Assembly (NCBI GenBank): GCA_021741205.1
Contig: JAIOYI010000008.1
Coordinates: 56,206-120,205, forward strand
Direction: 5' to 3'
DNA length: 64,000 nt
Source of the DNA: Emcibacter sp.
GTDB taxonomy: Bacteria > Pseudomonadota > Alphaproteobacteria > Sphingomonadales > Emcibacteraceae
The notes beneath the pieces were generated by a model. The model was not told where the DNA came from and did no database searches. It saw nothing but the letters and a program-made list of their open reading frames with translations. The position numbers were made by a program, and so were the translations under genes. This document shows positions 18,543 through 27,510 of this stretch, piece by piece. Numbering within the stretch: the stretch's first letter is position 1; each line of letters opens with the position of its first letter.

Positions 18543-19006
18543 TAACCGTTCCCCTTAACACTTATAATTTGAGCTGTTGTTGCATTGATTTCAATCATCA
18601 ATAATTTACCATCCTGCCGTAAGACCTTAACCAAATAAATATAGGGGCGATTTGACATAGCAGGCTCCAATAACCTGACATCGACAATTTTTCCAGGAAA
18701 ACTCTGACCTATGCGTTTACGAATAATCGATAATGAAACAATACGACCTGATTGCAATGCATCCCTTGCTTGATTATGTCGGTATGTTTTTTCTGGCACA
18801 GATCTTTGATTTTCTGAAGGTTTTATAAGGCTATTTTCAACGGGGCGGCGTCTCTCCTGAAAGGCAACTCTCATATTTTTTTCTATTGCAGTGGGCTTGT
18901 GTGTGGCGGAATTATTATCTAGGGCCAAAGCAACACCACTTCCTACCGTTCCTCTCAAAAACAGTGCAAAAATAAGCCATAAAATAATATTACGATATCT
19001 TTTCAT
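18542..19006 (-). CDS. PepSY-domain secreted protein
   Basis: A 154-residue protein with an N-terminal signal peptide (hydrophobic stretch at about 7-29) and a C-terminal PepSY domain: GRIVSLSIIRKRI, PGKIVDVRLLE, YLVKVLRQDGKLLMIEINATT. PepSY proteins often precede PhoP/PhoQ-like pairs and are thought to act in the periplasm, possibly modulating the kinase. Leading gene of the operon, translationally coupled to the regulator. Confidence 0.87.
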   Translation of the reverse strand: MKRYRNIILWLIFALFLRGTVGSGVALALDNNSATHKPTAIEKNMRVAFQERRRPVENSLIKPSENQRSVPEKTYRHNQARDALQSGRIVSLSIIRKRIGQSFPGKIVDVRLLEPAMSNRPYIYLVKVLRQDGKLLMIEINATTAQIISVKGNG

Positions 19007-19051
19007 GGGATAATATTAGCCTATAGCTTCTGAATATAAGATGAATAATTC

Positions 19052-20092
19052 CTATGAATGGTCACCAACACCTAGCCTATCCTGAATGACGCTGTTTGTT
19101 GTTGTATAACCGCCAACCATTTTTCGATCGGGATAAGCATAAGCAAAGGCAGCCTTCGCCATAACAGCCGCCTCGTAAAAACCTGTCAGGATTAATTTTA
19201 ATTTTCCAGGATATGTGCAAACATCACCTATGGCATAAATCCCTGCTGTGTCTGTTGCAAAGGTCTCATGGCAAACCTGCACATGTTTCTTATCCAGATT
19301 CAATCCCCAATTGGCAATGGGTCCCAAGGTCACCTTTAACCCAAGAAACGGCATTAAATAATCACACTCAACCGTGACCTTATCTCCCTTTAAGGTTTCA
19401 ATCTCCACAGCAGAAAGCACACCATCCGCTCCAACAAGGTCAATCACATTACCATATTGCACATCAATTTTTCCTTCTTCGGCAAGTTTTAATACGCGTT
19501 GGGTGGAATCATAGGCGCCTCTGAATTCCTCACGTCTGTGAACCAAAGTGATTTTTTGAGCAATAGGAGCCAAATTAATCACCCAATCAAGTGCAGAATC
19601 ACCCCCGCCCACGATCACCAAATTTTTATCACGGTATTTTTCCATACGGTAAACGGCATAATTTACCGATTTTTCCTCAAATTCTCCTAGCTTATTAAAG
19701 GGTGGTTTTTTCGGAATAAAGCTTCCTGCACCAGCCGCCACAACAACAATGGGTGCTTCAAGCATAATGCCACGGGTTGTAGTCACTCGCCAATGGCCAT
19801 TTTTTTGTTTTTCAAGAATTTCCGCTTGTTGGGAAAAATGAAAATCAGGTTCAAAGGGGCTAACTTGCTTCATAAGGTCATTAATTAGTTCCTTGCCTGT
19901 GACCTGTGCACGGGAGGGAATGTCATAGATGGGTTTTTCCGGGTAAAGCTCGATACATTGTCCTCCTGCCCGATCCAAATTATCAATCAAATGACATTTA
20001 AGCCCCAGTAAACCAGCCTCAAATACAGAAAACAGACCAACGGGTCCTGCCCCGACTATAATCATGTCCGTCGTAATAACTTCATCTTGCAA
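19052..20092 (-). CDS. Ferredoxin--NADP+ reductase, thioredoxin-reductase-like type
   Basis: A 346-residue FAD enzyme that exchanges electrons between NADPH and ferredoxin or flavodoxin. The N-terminal dinucleotide motif is VGAGPVGLFSVFEAG; the NADPH domain has IVGGGDSALDW and HRREEFRGA; the C-terminal FAD motif is YAIGDVCTYPGKLKLI. The CxxC redox pair of thioredoxin reductases is missing from the NADPH domain, which supports the YumC-like ferredoxin reductase assignment. Monocistronic and divergent from the DUF938 gene. Confidence 0.9.
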   Translation of the reverse strand: MQDEVITTDMIIVGAGPVGLFSVFEAGLLGLKCHLIDNLDRAGGQCIELYPEKPIYDIPSRAQVTGKELINDLMKQVSPFEPDFHFSQQAEILEKQKNGHWRVTTTRGIMLEAPIVVVAAGAGSFIPKKPPFNKLGEFEEKSVNYAVYRMEKYRDKNLVIVGGGDSALDWVINLAPIAQKITLVHRREEFRGAYDSTQRVLKLAEEGKIDVQYGNVIDLVGADGVLSAVEIETLKGDKVTVECDYLMPFLGLKVTLGPIANWGLNLDKKHVQVCHETFATDTAGIYAIGDVCTYPGKLKLILTGFYEAAVMAKAAFAYAYPDRKMVGGYTTTNSVIQDRLGVGDHS

Positions 20093-20259
20093 ATTACAAA
20101 CCCCTTTTTTTTAAATTGATACGATAACGCTCTCCAAGCTGACTGACTGACTTTAATAATTCTATGTAACCATTAATTGCGACCATAAGGCAATTAAAAA
20201 CCGAATAAAATTACAGATTTTTTATGGAAATTATATATTTTTTCTGTATCTTTACGCTT

Positions 20260-20883
20260 ATGAATCTTTTGGTACAAAAAAAACATGCTCCTGCAGCTGA
20301 TCGTAACAAGGAACCTATCTTAGAGGTTTTAAAAGGTTGCTTGCCAAATCATGGCACCATATTGGAAATTGCCAGTGGTACGGGCCAACATGCTGTTCAC
20401 TTTATCCGTAATCTGCCCAATCATTATTGGCAACCCAGTGATCCAAATGGTGACAGCCGTAACAGCATTAGCGCATGGTGGTGGGAGGTACAGCTCAACA
20501 ATATTCTACCCCCTTTGGACATAAATACACAGGACGATATTTGGTCTGTGGAAAAGATTATACTGCCCCTGCCTGTTTCGTCCCTTGTCTGCATTAATAT
20601 GATCCATATTTCGCCTTGGGAATCGACCATTGGCCTCATGAAAGGAGCTGCAAGAATTTTACCATCGGACGGCATTCTTTACCTTTATGGCCCCTATAAA
20701 GTTAAGGGAAAGCACACAGCGCCCAGCAATGAATTATTTGACATCACCCTGAAATCTCAGAACCCAAAATGGGGCGTGCGTGATTTGGAGGACGTTAAAA
20801 AAATGGCCTCAGATCATGGCTTAACTTTTGTCAAAACCGTTGACATGCCCGCCAATAACCTGTCTGTTATTTTCAAAAAATAA
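20260..20883 (+). CDS. DUF938 SAM-methyltransferase-like protein
   Basis: A 207-residue class I methyltransferase-like protein. APAADRNKEPILEVL at the start and ILEIASGTGQHAVHFI (SAM motif I) are the DUF938 hallmarks, followed by WQPSDPN and CINMIHISPWE. The substrate is unknown. The frame is also open from ATG 20224; neither start has a clear ribosome site, and 20260 matches the family N-terminus better. Confidence 0.85.
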   Translation: MNLLVQKKHAPAADRNKEPILEVLKGCLPNHGTILEIASGTGQHAVHFIRNLPNHYWQPSDPNGDSRNSISAWWWEVQLNNILPPLDINTQDDIWSVEKIILPLPVSSLVCINMIHISPWESTIGLMKGAARILPSDGILYLYGPYKVKGKHTAPSNELFDITLKSQNPKWGVRDLEDVKKMASDHGLTFVKTVDMPANNLSVIFKK

Positions 20884-21133
20884 CCCCTCAAAGATTAAAA
20901 TAAAATAGATCAAAAATATATTTCATCATTATGAAAACATCATCTTATTTACTATGCCTAATAGCATACTCCCTATAACACAAGGTCAGATTTTTAGCCA
21001 AAATAAGGTTTTATGGCCTATACCCCTCACCATTTAATATATTATAAAGTATTATATACAACCATAATACAAACAAAAAACTATTAGGGCAAAATTTCTA
21101 AAAATCACGGCGGAAGTATTAAGGGGAATAAAG

Positions 21134-23188
21134 ATGCTTAATAATATCTATAATACATTAGGCAATATGCGCATTCGAACGAGACTTTTTCTGATCTGTT
21201 TGATTGCAATTATTGCATTTCTCTCTGTAGCGTCCATAAATTTGCTGAATTATAATAAAACCGTTAAACAGGCGTCCTATTTTCGTGAATTGGTTGAACT
21301 TGCCCCAATTATCGGCAATTTAATTCATGAGTTTCAAAAAGAAAGAGGGGCATCAGCAGCCTATATAAGTTCTATAAAAAATGAAGAGCCCAAACAACAA
21401 TTATTCCTACAAAAAACTATTACAGATAAGGCAATTGAGGATTTTATCGCTAAAATTCAGAACGAATTAAACCAAACCAAAAATAATAATTTAAGAAACG
21501 CCTTCAACACAGTCACAACAAAAATGATGAATTTGAACGAAAATCGTGACAGGGTGACAGAATATTCTATTACAAATGCACAAATGACCTCTTTTTATAC
21601 CGATACTATTAAATCTCTTTTGACGCTATTTTCTGTGGTGGAAAAGCTTATTGATAATGGTTCGATTACCAAACGTTATATTGCCTATGAAAATTTTATG
21701 GAAGCCAAGGAAAAAACAGGATTGGAAAGAGCATATGGGGCTATTGGTTATAGTAAAGGTAGCTTTAAGGGTGACGTTTATATTAATTTTATTTCCCATA
21801 TCGCTCAACAAGAAGCCTATATGGAGACTTTCCAGGAATATGCCTCATCTGCCAGTGTAGACTTTGTCCAAACAACTCTCGCCGATAAAGACATTCAAGA
21901 GCATCTAAAACTTCGTAATCTTGCCCTTGATAGTCTCAACACAGGTAATTTAGAAAATATTACGGTCACACAATGGTTTTCCGCTATTACCAAAAGAATT
22001 AATTTGATGAAACAAATTGAGGATCATTTGATACAGGAGCTCTTGACCATTTCTCTTAATTCCGAACATGAGGCGTATCGTAATTTTCTCATTATTCTAT
22101 TTAGTTCATTGCTGGTCAGCATTCTTATCATTTGTGGAGCCTATATTTTAGCCCTCAGCATTAGTCGCCCTCTAGAAGACATAACAAAATCCATACATAA
22201 AATCTCGTCCGTAACAATGGAACAAGAAATTCCTCATAAGGAAATGCAAAATTCTATTGGTGAAATAGCAAGAGCACTTCATCAATTCAAACTAACCATC
22301 ACAAGGAATATTGAACTCGAAAAACAAATGCAGGAACAAGAAGAAAAAGAAAGGCAGCACCAGCGTTTAAAACAAAACATAAAGAGAAGTGAAGAGGCAA
22401 GAAAAAAACTGCTAAAATTAAAAAATCAGGCAGAGGCCGCAAACCAAAGTAAAATTGAATTTCTTGCTAATATGAGTCACGAATTTAGAACCCCCCTAAA
22501 TGCCATTATTGGATTCTCCGATCTTATAAAACAAAAAATACTTGGGAGTAATTCGGATAGCCGCTATCAAGAATATGCAACGGACATCAATAATTCTGCG
22601 GTTCATCTCTTGGAACTCATCAATGACATACTCGATTTATCCAAATTAGAATCCCAGAAAATAAAACTCATCGAAGACGACATATCTTTATCAAAACTTC
22701 TTGAGCCTATTCTGTCAGTATTGTCACATGCCATAATAGGTAAAAAAATTACCTTAGATTTTGACAATGACCAACTTGATAAAATTGTAATATATGTGGA
22801 TAAAAAGCGGTTTAAACAGATCCTGCTCAATCTATTGTCGAATGCTGTTAAGTTTACATCTCCAAATGGTAACATCAGCATACGGGCAACAACACACAAT
22901 GTATCGGGGTTAATAATAGTGATAAAAGACAACGGTATTGGAATGAAATCAACTGATATTCCCAAAGCTATGTCACCCTTCACCCAGTTAGATGGCTCCA
23001 TAAGTAAACGATATGATGGCACAGGACTTGGGCTACCGCTAGCAAATAAACTGGTCAAATTACATGATGGGACGTTGGAATTGGAAAGCCAATTACGTGT
23101 TGGTACAACTGCCACTATTTGGCTGCCAAAATCACGGTTAATGATGAAGCAAGGGACTCTTCATACCCTTAAAAGCATAAGTTTATAA
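21134..23188 (+). CDS. NIT-domain sensor histidine kinase
   Basis: A 684-residue membrane kinase. After a helix at about 17-38, the periplasmic part contains a NIT (nitrate/nitrite-sensing-like) domain with the typical [14 protein letters not shown] start. A second helix lies near 315-340, then a HAMP-like linker and a coiled coil. The kinase core has H449 in [20 protein letters not shown] and the ATPase motifs [17 protein letters not shown] and [13 protein letters not shown]. There is no receiver domain and no adjacent regulator gene. A 250-bp AT-rich upstream region (20884-21133) shows no other feature. Confidence 0.9.
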   Translation: MLNNIYNTLGNMRIRTRLFLICLIAIIAFLSVASINLLNYNKTVKQASYFRELVELAPIIGNLIHEFQKERGASAAYISSIKNEEPKQQLFLQKTITDKAIEDFIAKIQNELNQTKNNNLRNAFNTVTTKMMNLNENRDRVTEYSITNAQMTSFYTDTIKSLLTLFSVVEKLIDNGSITKRYIAYENFMEAKEKTGLERAYGAIGYSKGSFKGDVYINFISHIAQQEAYMETFQEYASSASVDFVQTTLADKDIQEHLKLRNLALDSLNTGNLENITVTQWFSAITKRINLMKQIEDHLIQELLTISLNSEHEAYRNFLIILFSSLLVSILIICGAYILALSISRPLEDITKSIHKISSVTMEQEIPHKEMQNSIGEIARALHQFKLTITRNIELEKQMQEQEEKERQHQRLKQNIKRSEEARKKLLKLKNQAEAANQSKIEFLANMSHEFRTPLNAIIGFSDLIKQKILGSNSDSRYQEYATDINNSAVHLLELINDILDLSKLESQKIKLIEDDISLSKLLEPILSVLSHAIIGKKITLDFDNDQLDKIVIYVDKKRFKQILLNLLSNAVKFTSPNGNISIRATTHNVSGLIIVIKDNGIGMKSTDIPKAMSPFTQLDGSISKRYDGTGLGLPLANKLVKLHDGTLELESQLRVGTTATIWLPKSRLMMKQGTLHTLKSISL

Positions 23189-23215
23189 AATATACTTGGT
23201 TATGCGACAAAAAGA

Positions 23216-24544
23216 TTATCCATTCAGAGTATCTTGAAATCGTATAGGTTGACCTGTGGCCTCATCAGCCAACTGATCATACCACATAACCTTTTTACCA
23301 CGAACAAATGTTCCAACAGGTTTTCCCATAAGCTGCATTCCCGTATAGGGGCTCCAACCACATTTGCTTTGCAGCCAATCTTCTGTGATGATCCATTTTT
23401 TTTTCAAATCAACAATGGTCAAATCAGCATCATAGCCAACAGCAAGACGTCCCTTGCCCGCAATATTAAATAACCTTGCGGCTCCTGCACTGGTTAAATC
23501 CACAAGTCGTTCCATAGACAGCGTACCTTTATTCACCTGATCAAGCATCAGAGGAAGCAATGTTTGCACGCCTGGCATCCCAGACGGGCTTTTGGGATAA
23601 GCAAGAGCCTTCATTTCCTTTTCATGGGGAGCATGGTCAGAACCCAAAACATCAACGATCCCAACGCTCAACGCCTTCCAAAGCCCCAAGCGTTCCTTTT
23701 CATCCCGAATGGGGGGATTCATCTGGGCATAGCTGCCTAATTTCTCGTAACACTCAGGAGCTGAAAGCGTCAAATGTTGCGGTGTAACCTCGACGGACGC
23801 CACATCCTTATAGGCGGCAAGCAAGGCCATTTCATCTTCCGTTGTCACATGAAGCACATGAATGCGACGTCCCGTACGGCGGGCAATTTCCAAAATACGG
23901 TCCGTAGCCTTATAGGCGGTTTGATTATCCCGCCAAATGGGATGCTGCAGAACGCCACCCTTTTCAGATAAATGTTTACGCTCAATAAGCCTTGCCTCAT
24001 CCTCGGCATGAATGGCAATCCGTCTGGTGCCATTGGACAATATATCCGCCAAGGTTTGATCATCTGCCACCAATAGATCCCCTGTGGATGATCCCATAAA
24101 AATCTTTATACCGCAACAGCCCGGCAATCTTTCTAGCTTATGGAGTTGCTTAGCATTTTTTGCCGATGCCCCTATATAAAAGGCAAAATCACACCACATT
24201 CTGTTTGTGGCTCTCTCTACCTTATCATTCAATGCTTCTTTCGTTGTGGTTGCAGGCTTTGTATTTGGCATTTCAAAGACGGCAGTAACACCACCCATTA
24301 CAGCCGCACGACTGCCACTTTCCAAGTCTTCCTTTGCCTCGGCACCTGGTTCACGAAAATGCACCTGCGTATCAATCACACCCGGAATAAGATGCAAACC
24401 GCGGGCATCAATCACCTCATTGGCCTCCACATCATCAATATGTCCGATGGCAACAATGATATCATCCTTAATGGCAACATCAGTAGCCTCCGTACCATTA
24501 TGAGAAACACAAATTGCATTTTTAATGAGGATATCAATAGCCAC
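23216..24544 (-). CDS. pyrC: Dihydroorotase (class I, QxH-type metal site)
   Basis: Amidohydrolase that cyclises carbamoyl-aspartate in pyrimidine synthesis. Blocks include VIDTQVHFREPG, MPNTKP, IKIFMGSSTGDL with the probable carboxylated lysine (K150 counted from ATG 24553), the later histidines in AIHAED and TPQHL, and SDHAPHEK. The first histidine of the usual HxH metal pair is replaced by Gln. AAAGGA directly abuts ATG 24553 without spacing, so GTG 24544 (442 aa) is the more likely start. No pyrB lies beside it. A hydantoinase-like role is a less likely alternative. Confidence 0.85.
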   Translation of the reverse strand: MAIDILIKNAICVSHNGTEATDVAIKDDIIVAIGHIDDVEANEVIDARGLHLIPGVIDTQVHFREPGAEAKEDLESGSRAAVMGGVTAVFEMPNTKPATTTKEALNDKVERATNRMWCDFAFYIGASAKNAKQLHKLERLPGCCGIKIFMGSSTGDLLVADDQTLADILSNGTRRIAIHAEDEARLIERKHLSEKGGVLQHPIWRDNQTAYKATDRILEIARRTGRRIHVLHVTTEDEMALLAAYKDVASVEVTPQHLTLSAPECYEKLGSYAQMNPPIRDEKERLGLWKALSVGIVDVLGSDHAPHEKEMKALAYPKSPSGMPGVQTLLPLMLDQVNKGTLSMERLVDLTSAGAARLFNIAGKGRLAVGYDADLTIVDLKKKWIITEDWLQSKCGWSPYTGMQLMGKPVGTFVRGKKVMWYDQLADEATGQPIRFQDTLNG

Positions 24545-24651
24545 TAGAATCATTCCTTTAATTACGTTATGGTTATAGAAATAACCTTATTTGATGAAAT
24601 CGACAAGAAATACATTCAGCAAAATTTTAACTGGGCTATTGAAAGATTTGT

Positions 24652-25734
24652 ATGAGTAATGTCCAAAAAGTTCTTTTTTGTTGTGGCTCACGCCCAGAAT
24701 TGATTAAAATCTGCCCCCTTTATCATAAATTAAAAACCATTCCCACGATAACCCCTCTTTTATGCAATACAGGACAACATAAGGATTTATTAGATCCCCA
24801 TTTTACCTCCTTAAATATTGAACCAGATTATTGTTTGAATGTGATGAGAAAGGGCCAAAGTCTTGATCAGCTTATGGCATTATTGTTTGAACAATTGCCC
24901 GATTTATTTGATCAAGCATCACCCCATATGGTCATCATACAAGGGGATACCGCAACGGCGCTAGCCAGTGCAATCATTGCCCATAAAAAAAATATTCCCC
25001 TCGTTCATATTGAAGCGGGACTTAGAACATATGATATATCATCCCCCTTCCCAGAGGAAATATATCGGCAAAATATTACAAAACTCGCCAAATGGCATTT
25101 TTGTCCCACGGAAAAGTCACGCCAAAATCTCCTGCGAGAAAATATTCCAGCCGAAAATATTTTTATGACCGGTAACACGTCTGTGGATATGGTCATCAAA
25201 ATGGCTCAAAAATTAAAAGAATACCCTCACCCTCTATCAGAGCAGAAAAATAGGCCATATTTTTTGATTACACTGCATCGCAGGGAAAGTCAGGGTGCAC
25301 CCTTACAAGAAATCATCCATAGCCTGATAGAATTTTCAAAATCCAAGGCTGAATTTGATTTTATTATTCCTCTCCATCCCAATCCAGCAACATCGGACAT
25401 GATCCGACATCTCTGTTCAGATCAAAAAAATATTAAACTCATTTCCCCCTTGCCCTATCCAGATTTTGTTCAGCTCATGGCGAAATCTTATGCCATTATT
25501 ACAGATTCAGGCGGCATACAGGAGGAAGCACCGTCACTTAATATCCCAGTAATTGTTGTTCGAAATAATACAGAAAGATATGAGGGCGTAGAAAATGGCT
25601 GCCTCAGACTTGCAGGAACGGAAAAGAAAACTATATTATATGAGTTGAACTTGCTTTTCATGACAAAAATCATTATCAAAGAATGCAACAGGCATGCAAT
25701 CCATTCGGGGACGGTTTCGCAGCAGACAGGATAG
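24652..25734 (+). CDS. wecB: UDP-N-acetylglucosamine 2-epimerase, frameshifted at the 3' end
   Basis: Non-hydrolysing epimerase making UDP-ManNAc for surface polysaccharide. Blocks include CGSRPELIKICPLYHKL, QGDTATALASA, VHIEAGLRT, PEEIYRQNI, TGNTSVD and ITDSGGIQEEA. After about residue 335 (LLF) the frame loses family similarity and ends in IHSGTVSQQTG. The expected C-terminus (HYQRM, NPFGDG, RIV) is present in another frame from 25659 to a stop at 25790. One missing T in the run at 25655-25658 would explain this. It could be a true mutation, a sequence error, or recoding. Confidence 0.85.
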   Translation: MSNVQKVLFCCGSRPELIKICPLYHKLKTIPTITPLLCNTGQHKDLLDPHFTSLNIEPDYCLNVMRKGQSLDQLMALLFEQLPDLFDQASPHMVIIQGDTATALASAIIAHKKNIPLVHIEAGLRTYDISSPFPEEIYRQNITKLAKWHFCPTEKSRQNLLRENIPAENIFMTGNTSVDMVIKMAQKLKEYPHPLSEQKNRPYFLITLHRRESQGAPLQEIIHSLIEFSKSKAEFDFIIPLHPNPATSDMIRHLCSDQKNIKLISPLPYPDFVQLMAKSYAIITDSGGIQEEAPSLNIPVIVVRNNTERYEGVENGCLRLAGTEKKTILYELNLLFMTKIIIKECNRHAIHSGTVSQQTG

Positions 25735-25790
25735 TCGCACATCTTAGTGATATTATGAAAGAAAATGATCAAAATCATGACCAAAAATAA
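25653..25790 (+). pseudogene. wecB: Displaced C-terminal frame of wecB
   Basis: Read in the frame beginning at 25653, this stretch encodes HYQRMQQACNPFGDGFAAD and RIVAHLSDIM, the conserved end of non-hydrolysing UDP-GlcNAc 2-epimerases, and stops at 25788-25790. It is a -1 frame relative to the upstream wecB frame, and has no start of its own. A restored gene would overlap the ygfZ start by about 26 bp. Confidence 0.8.
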
Positions 25791-26610
25791 TGCCCCAATA
25801 CCGCTATACAACAGATCTATTATTACCCTATCAGGGTCAGACAGAAAAAAATTTCTTCAAGGCTTAATCACCAATAATATTGAAAAAATAACGGATCATA
25901 GTGCCATATATACGGCCTTACTCACCCCCCAAGGCAAATATCTATATGATTTTTTTATCTCGGAAAGGGATGAAACTCTTTATTTGGATTGTGAAAAATC
26001 AAGAGTTTCAGACATTATTCGGCGGCTGATGATGTATAAATTACGGGCGGATGTAACCATAGAGGATCACACATCTGACCATACGGTCTACGTGATATTA
26101 TCACAAAATTACAACTTTTCTGGCCATGAAAATTATTATCCCGATCCCCGCTATGCCCCTATGGGATATCGTCTTATAAAGCCATCTCCCTGTGATAGTT
26201 CTATGCCAAGTGGGGATAACCAATATGATCTTCACAGGCTTCAAAACGGACTTCCCGATGGGGAGCGGGATTTTGGTATTGATAAAACTTTCATTCTTGA
26301 AGGAAATCTAGAAATATTGAACGGCGTTGATTTTACCAAAGGATGTTATATTGGCCAAGAAGTCACCGCACGCATGAAACACCGTATGAATTTAAAAAAA
26401 CGACTACTTCCCCTTAAGCTGGACGGCGAACTTCCACCCATTGGAACGGATATTACGAATGATGAGGGAAAGAAAATTGGTGAAATAAGATCAGGTCATG
26501 GTAAGCTTGCTATTGGATTATTGCGATTGGAAAATATGGAATTTGGTAAAATCTATCATTGTGGAGAGGTTCATGTCACACCATGGCGACCCGAGTGGTA
26601 CCCAAACTGA
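25765..26610 (+). CDS. ygfZ: YgfZ/GcvT-like folate-binding protein (Fe-S maturation)
   Basis: A 281-residue protein of the COG0354/IBA57 group, related to GcvT, which supports assembly of certain Fe-S enzymes using folate. The decisive motif is KGCYIGQEVTARMKH, the KGCYxGQE signature with its conserved cysteine. The start LSGSDRKKFLQGLITNNI is also typical. ATG 25765 or ATG 25777 may be used. The end lies inside a 16-bp near-perfect tandem repeat (GAGTGGTACCCAAA twice). Confidence 0.92.
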   Translation: MIKIMTKNNAPIPLYNRSIITLSGSDRKKFLQGLITNNIEKITDHSAIYTALLTPQGKYLYDFFISERDETLYLDCEKSRVSDIIRRLMMYKLRADVTIEDHTSDHTVYVILSQNYNFSGHENYYPDPRYAPMGYRLIKPSPCDSSMPSGDNQYDLHRLQNGLPDGERDFGIDKTFILEGNLEILNGVDFTKGCYIGQEVTARMKHRMNLKKRLLPLKLDGELPPIGTDITNDEGKKIGEIRSGHGKLAIGLLRLENMEFGKIYHCGEVHVTPWRPEWYPN

Positions 26611-26638
26611 GTGGTACCCAAAAAATGAAAGTTGAAAT

Positions 26639-27205
26639 ATGAATGATATAATACGATGTTCATGGTGCGGAAATGACCCTATTTATGTGGCCTATCATGA
26701 TGAAGAATGGGGCGTTCCTGTTTATGATTCTCGCAGTCTTTTTGAGAAACTTATTCTTGACGGATTTCAAGCGGGTCTTTCTTGGATTACGATCCTCAAA
26801 AGAAAAGATGGTTTTCTCAAGGCTTTTGACAATTTTGATCCAGAAAAAATCGCCCAATATAATGACCATGATGTTGAGCGACTAATGAATGATACGGGCA
26901 TTATCCGTAATCGGCTTAAAATCCTCTCAACCATTAAAAATGCGCAAATATACTGTGAAATGGAACGAGAAAAACCGCAAAGTTTTTCCGAATTTCTCTG
27001 GAGCTTTACAAATGGTCAAACCATACAAAATAAATGGCACGACATGAGCGACATTCCTGCTGAGACAAAGCCATCACAGGCGATGAGCAAAGCACTTAAA
27101 GTGCGAGGATTTAAATTTTGCGGCCCAACAATTTGCTATGCCTTCATGCAGGCCGTCGGTATGGTCAACGACCATACGACAAACTGTTTCCGACATAATT
27201 TGTAA
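26639..27205 (+). CDS. tag: DNA-3-methyladenine glycosylase I
   Basis: Removes 3-methyladenine from alkylated DNA. The 188-residue protein keeps the zinc-snap ligand set of the E. coli enzyme: C7, H20 (AYHDEEWG), H179 and C183 (NDHTTNCFRH). FQAGLSWITILKRK and KALKVRGFKFCGPTICYAFMQ are family blocks. The acidic residue before GFQAGLSW is Asp where E. coli Tag has Glu38. It starts 28 bp after ygfZ. Confidence 0.94.
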   Translation: MNDIIRCSWCGNDPIYVAYHDEEWGVPVYDSRSLFEKLILDGFQAGLSWITILKRKDGFLKAFDNFDPEKIAQYNDHDVERLMNDTGIIRNRLKILSTIKNAQIYCEMEREKPQSFSEFLWSFTNGQTIQNKWHDMSDIPAETKPSQAMSKALKVRGFKFCGPTICYAFMQAVGMVNDHTTNCFRHNL

Positions 27206-27210
27206 TTGAA

Positions 27211-27312
27211 TTATCCCAACAATAACATAAACAAAACATAAGTCAGAATACCAACGACAACGGCTGTCAAAAATTGCTTTGGAACGTCTGATCGTTCAAT
27301 CTGGTATTTCAT
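27211..27312 (-). CDS. Small single-helix membrane protein (33 aa)
   Basis: A short reading frame runs from ATG 27312 to TAA 27211. The peptide has a charged N-terminus (MKYQIERSDVPKQ) followed by one membrane helix (FLTAVVVGILTYVLFMLLLG). AGGA lies six bases before the ATG. It sits in a 305-bp gap that otherwise lacks a gene and ends 5 bp from the convergent tag stop. Charge, helix and ribosome site support a real small protein; I do not recognise the family. Confidence 0.6.
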   Translation of the reverse strand: MKYQIERSDVPKQFLTAVVVGILTYVLFMLLLG

Positions 27313-27364
27313 TTCTATATCCTAAGCTCTCATTTTAAGAGCAAAATAAACTCATTCTAAGTAG

Positions 27365-27417
27365 GTCGAATATTAAGGAAACACTAATATCCGACATTTC
27401 CCCGAGTCGGCGTATTA
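27365..27417. other. Three-armed alternative hairpin cluster
   Basis: Arm 1 (27365-27375, GTCGAATATTA) and arm 3 (27406-27417, GTCGGCGTATTA) can each pair with arm 2 (27385-27395, TAATATCCGAC). Pairing 1:2 has one mismatch; pairing 2:3 has two 5-bp halves around a small bulge. The two hairpins exclude each other. On the minus strand the cluster lies between the rodA stop and the 33-aa protein start; it could be a leader switch, a terminator region or a protein-binding repeat. Confidence 0.45.
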
Positions 27418-27510
27418 AGATTAGTATTATAAAGCAAACTAACCAAAAATTCAATTGCTCCATATAATATTTTATAGAAAAAATGAGTTCGTCATATACT
27501 GAAAAAGAAA

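Noticed and set aside
20139..20152. Triple GACT repeat upstream of the ferredoxin reductase
   Set aside because: Three copies of a 4-mer are expected by chance in a window this size.
20931..20978. 15-codon frame starting MKTSSYLLCL before the NIT kinase
   Set aside because: It looks like the start of a signal peptide but ends at once; no ribosome site and too short to support.
24570..24585. GGTTAT/ATAACC hairpin upstream of pyrC as a pyrimidine attenuator
   Set aside because: Six AT-rich pairs without a T-run or a pyrimidine-run transcript start; not enough support.
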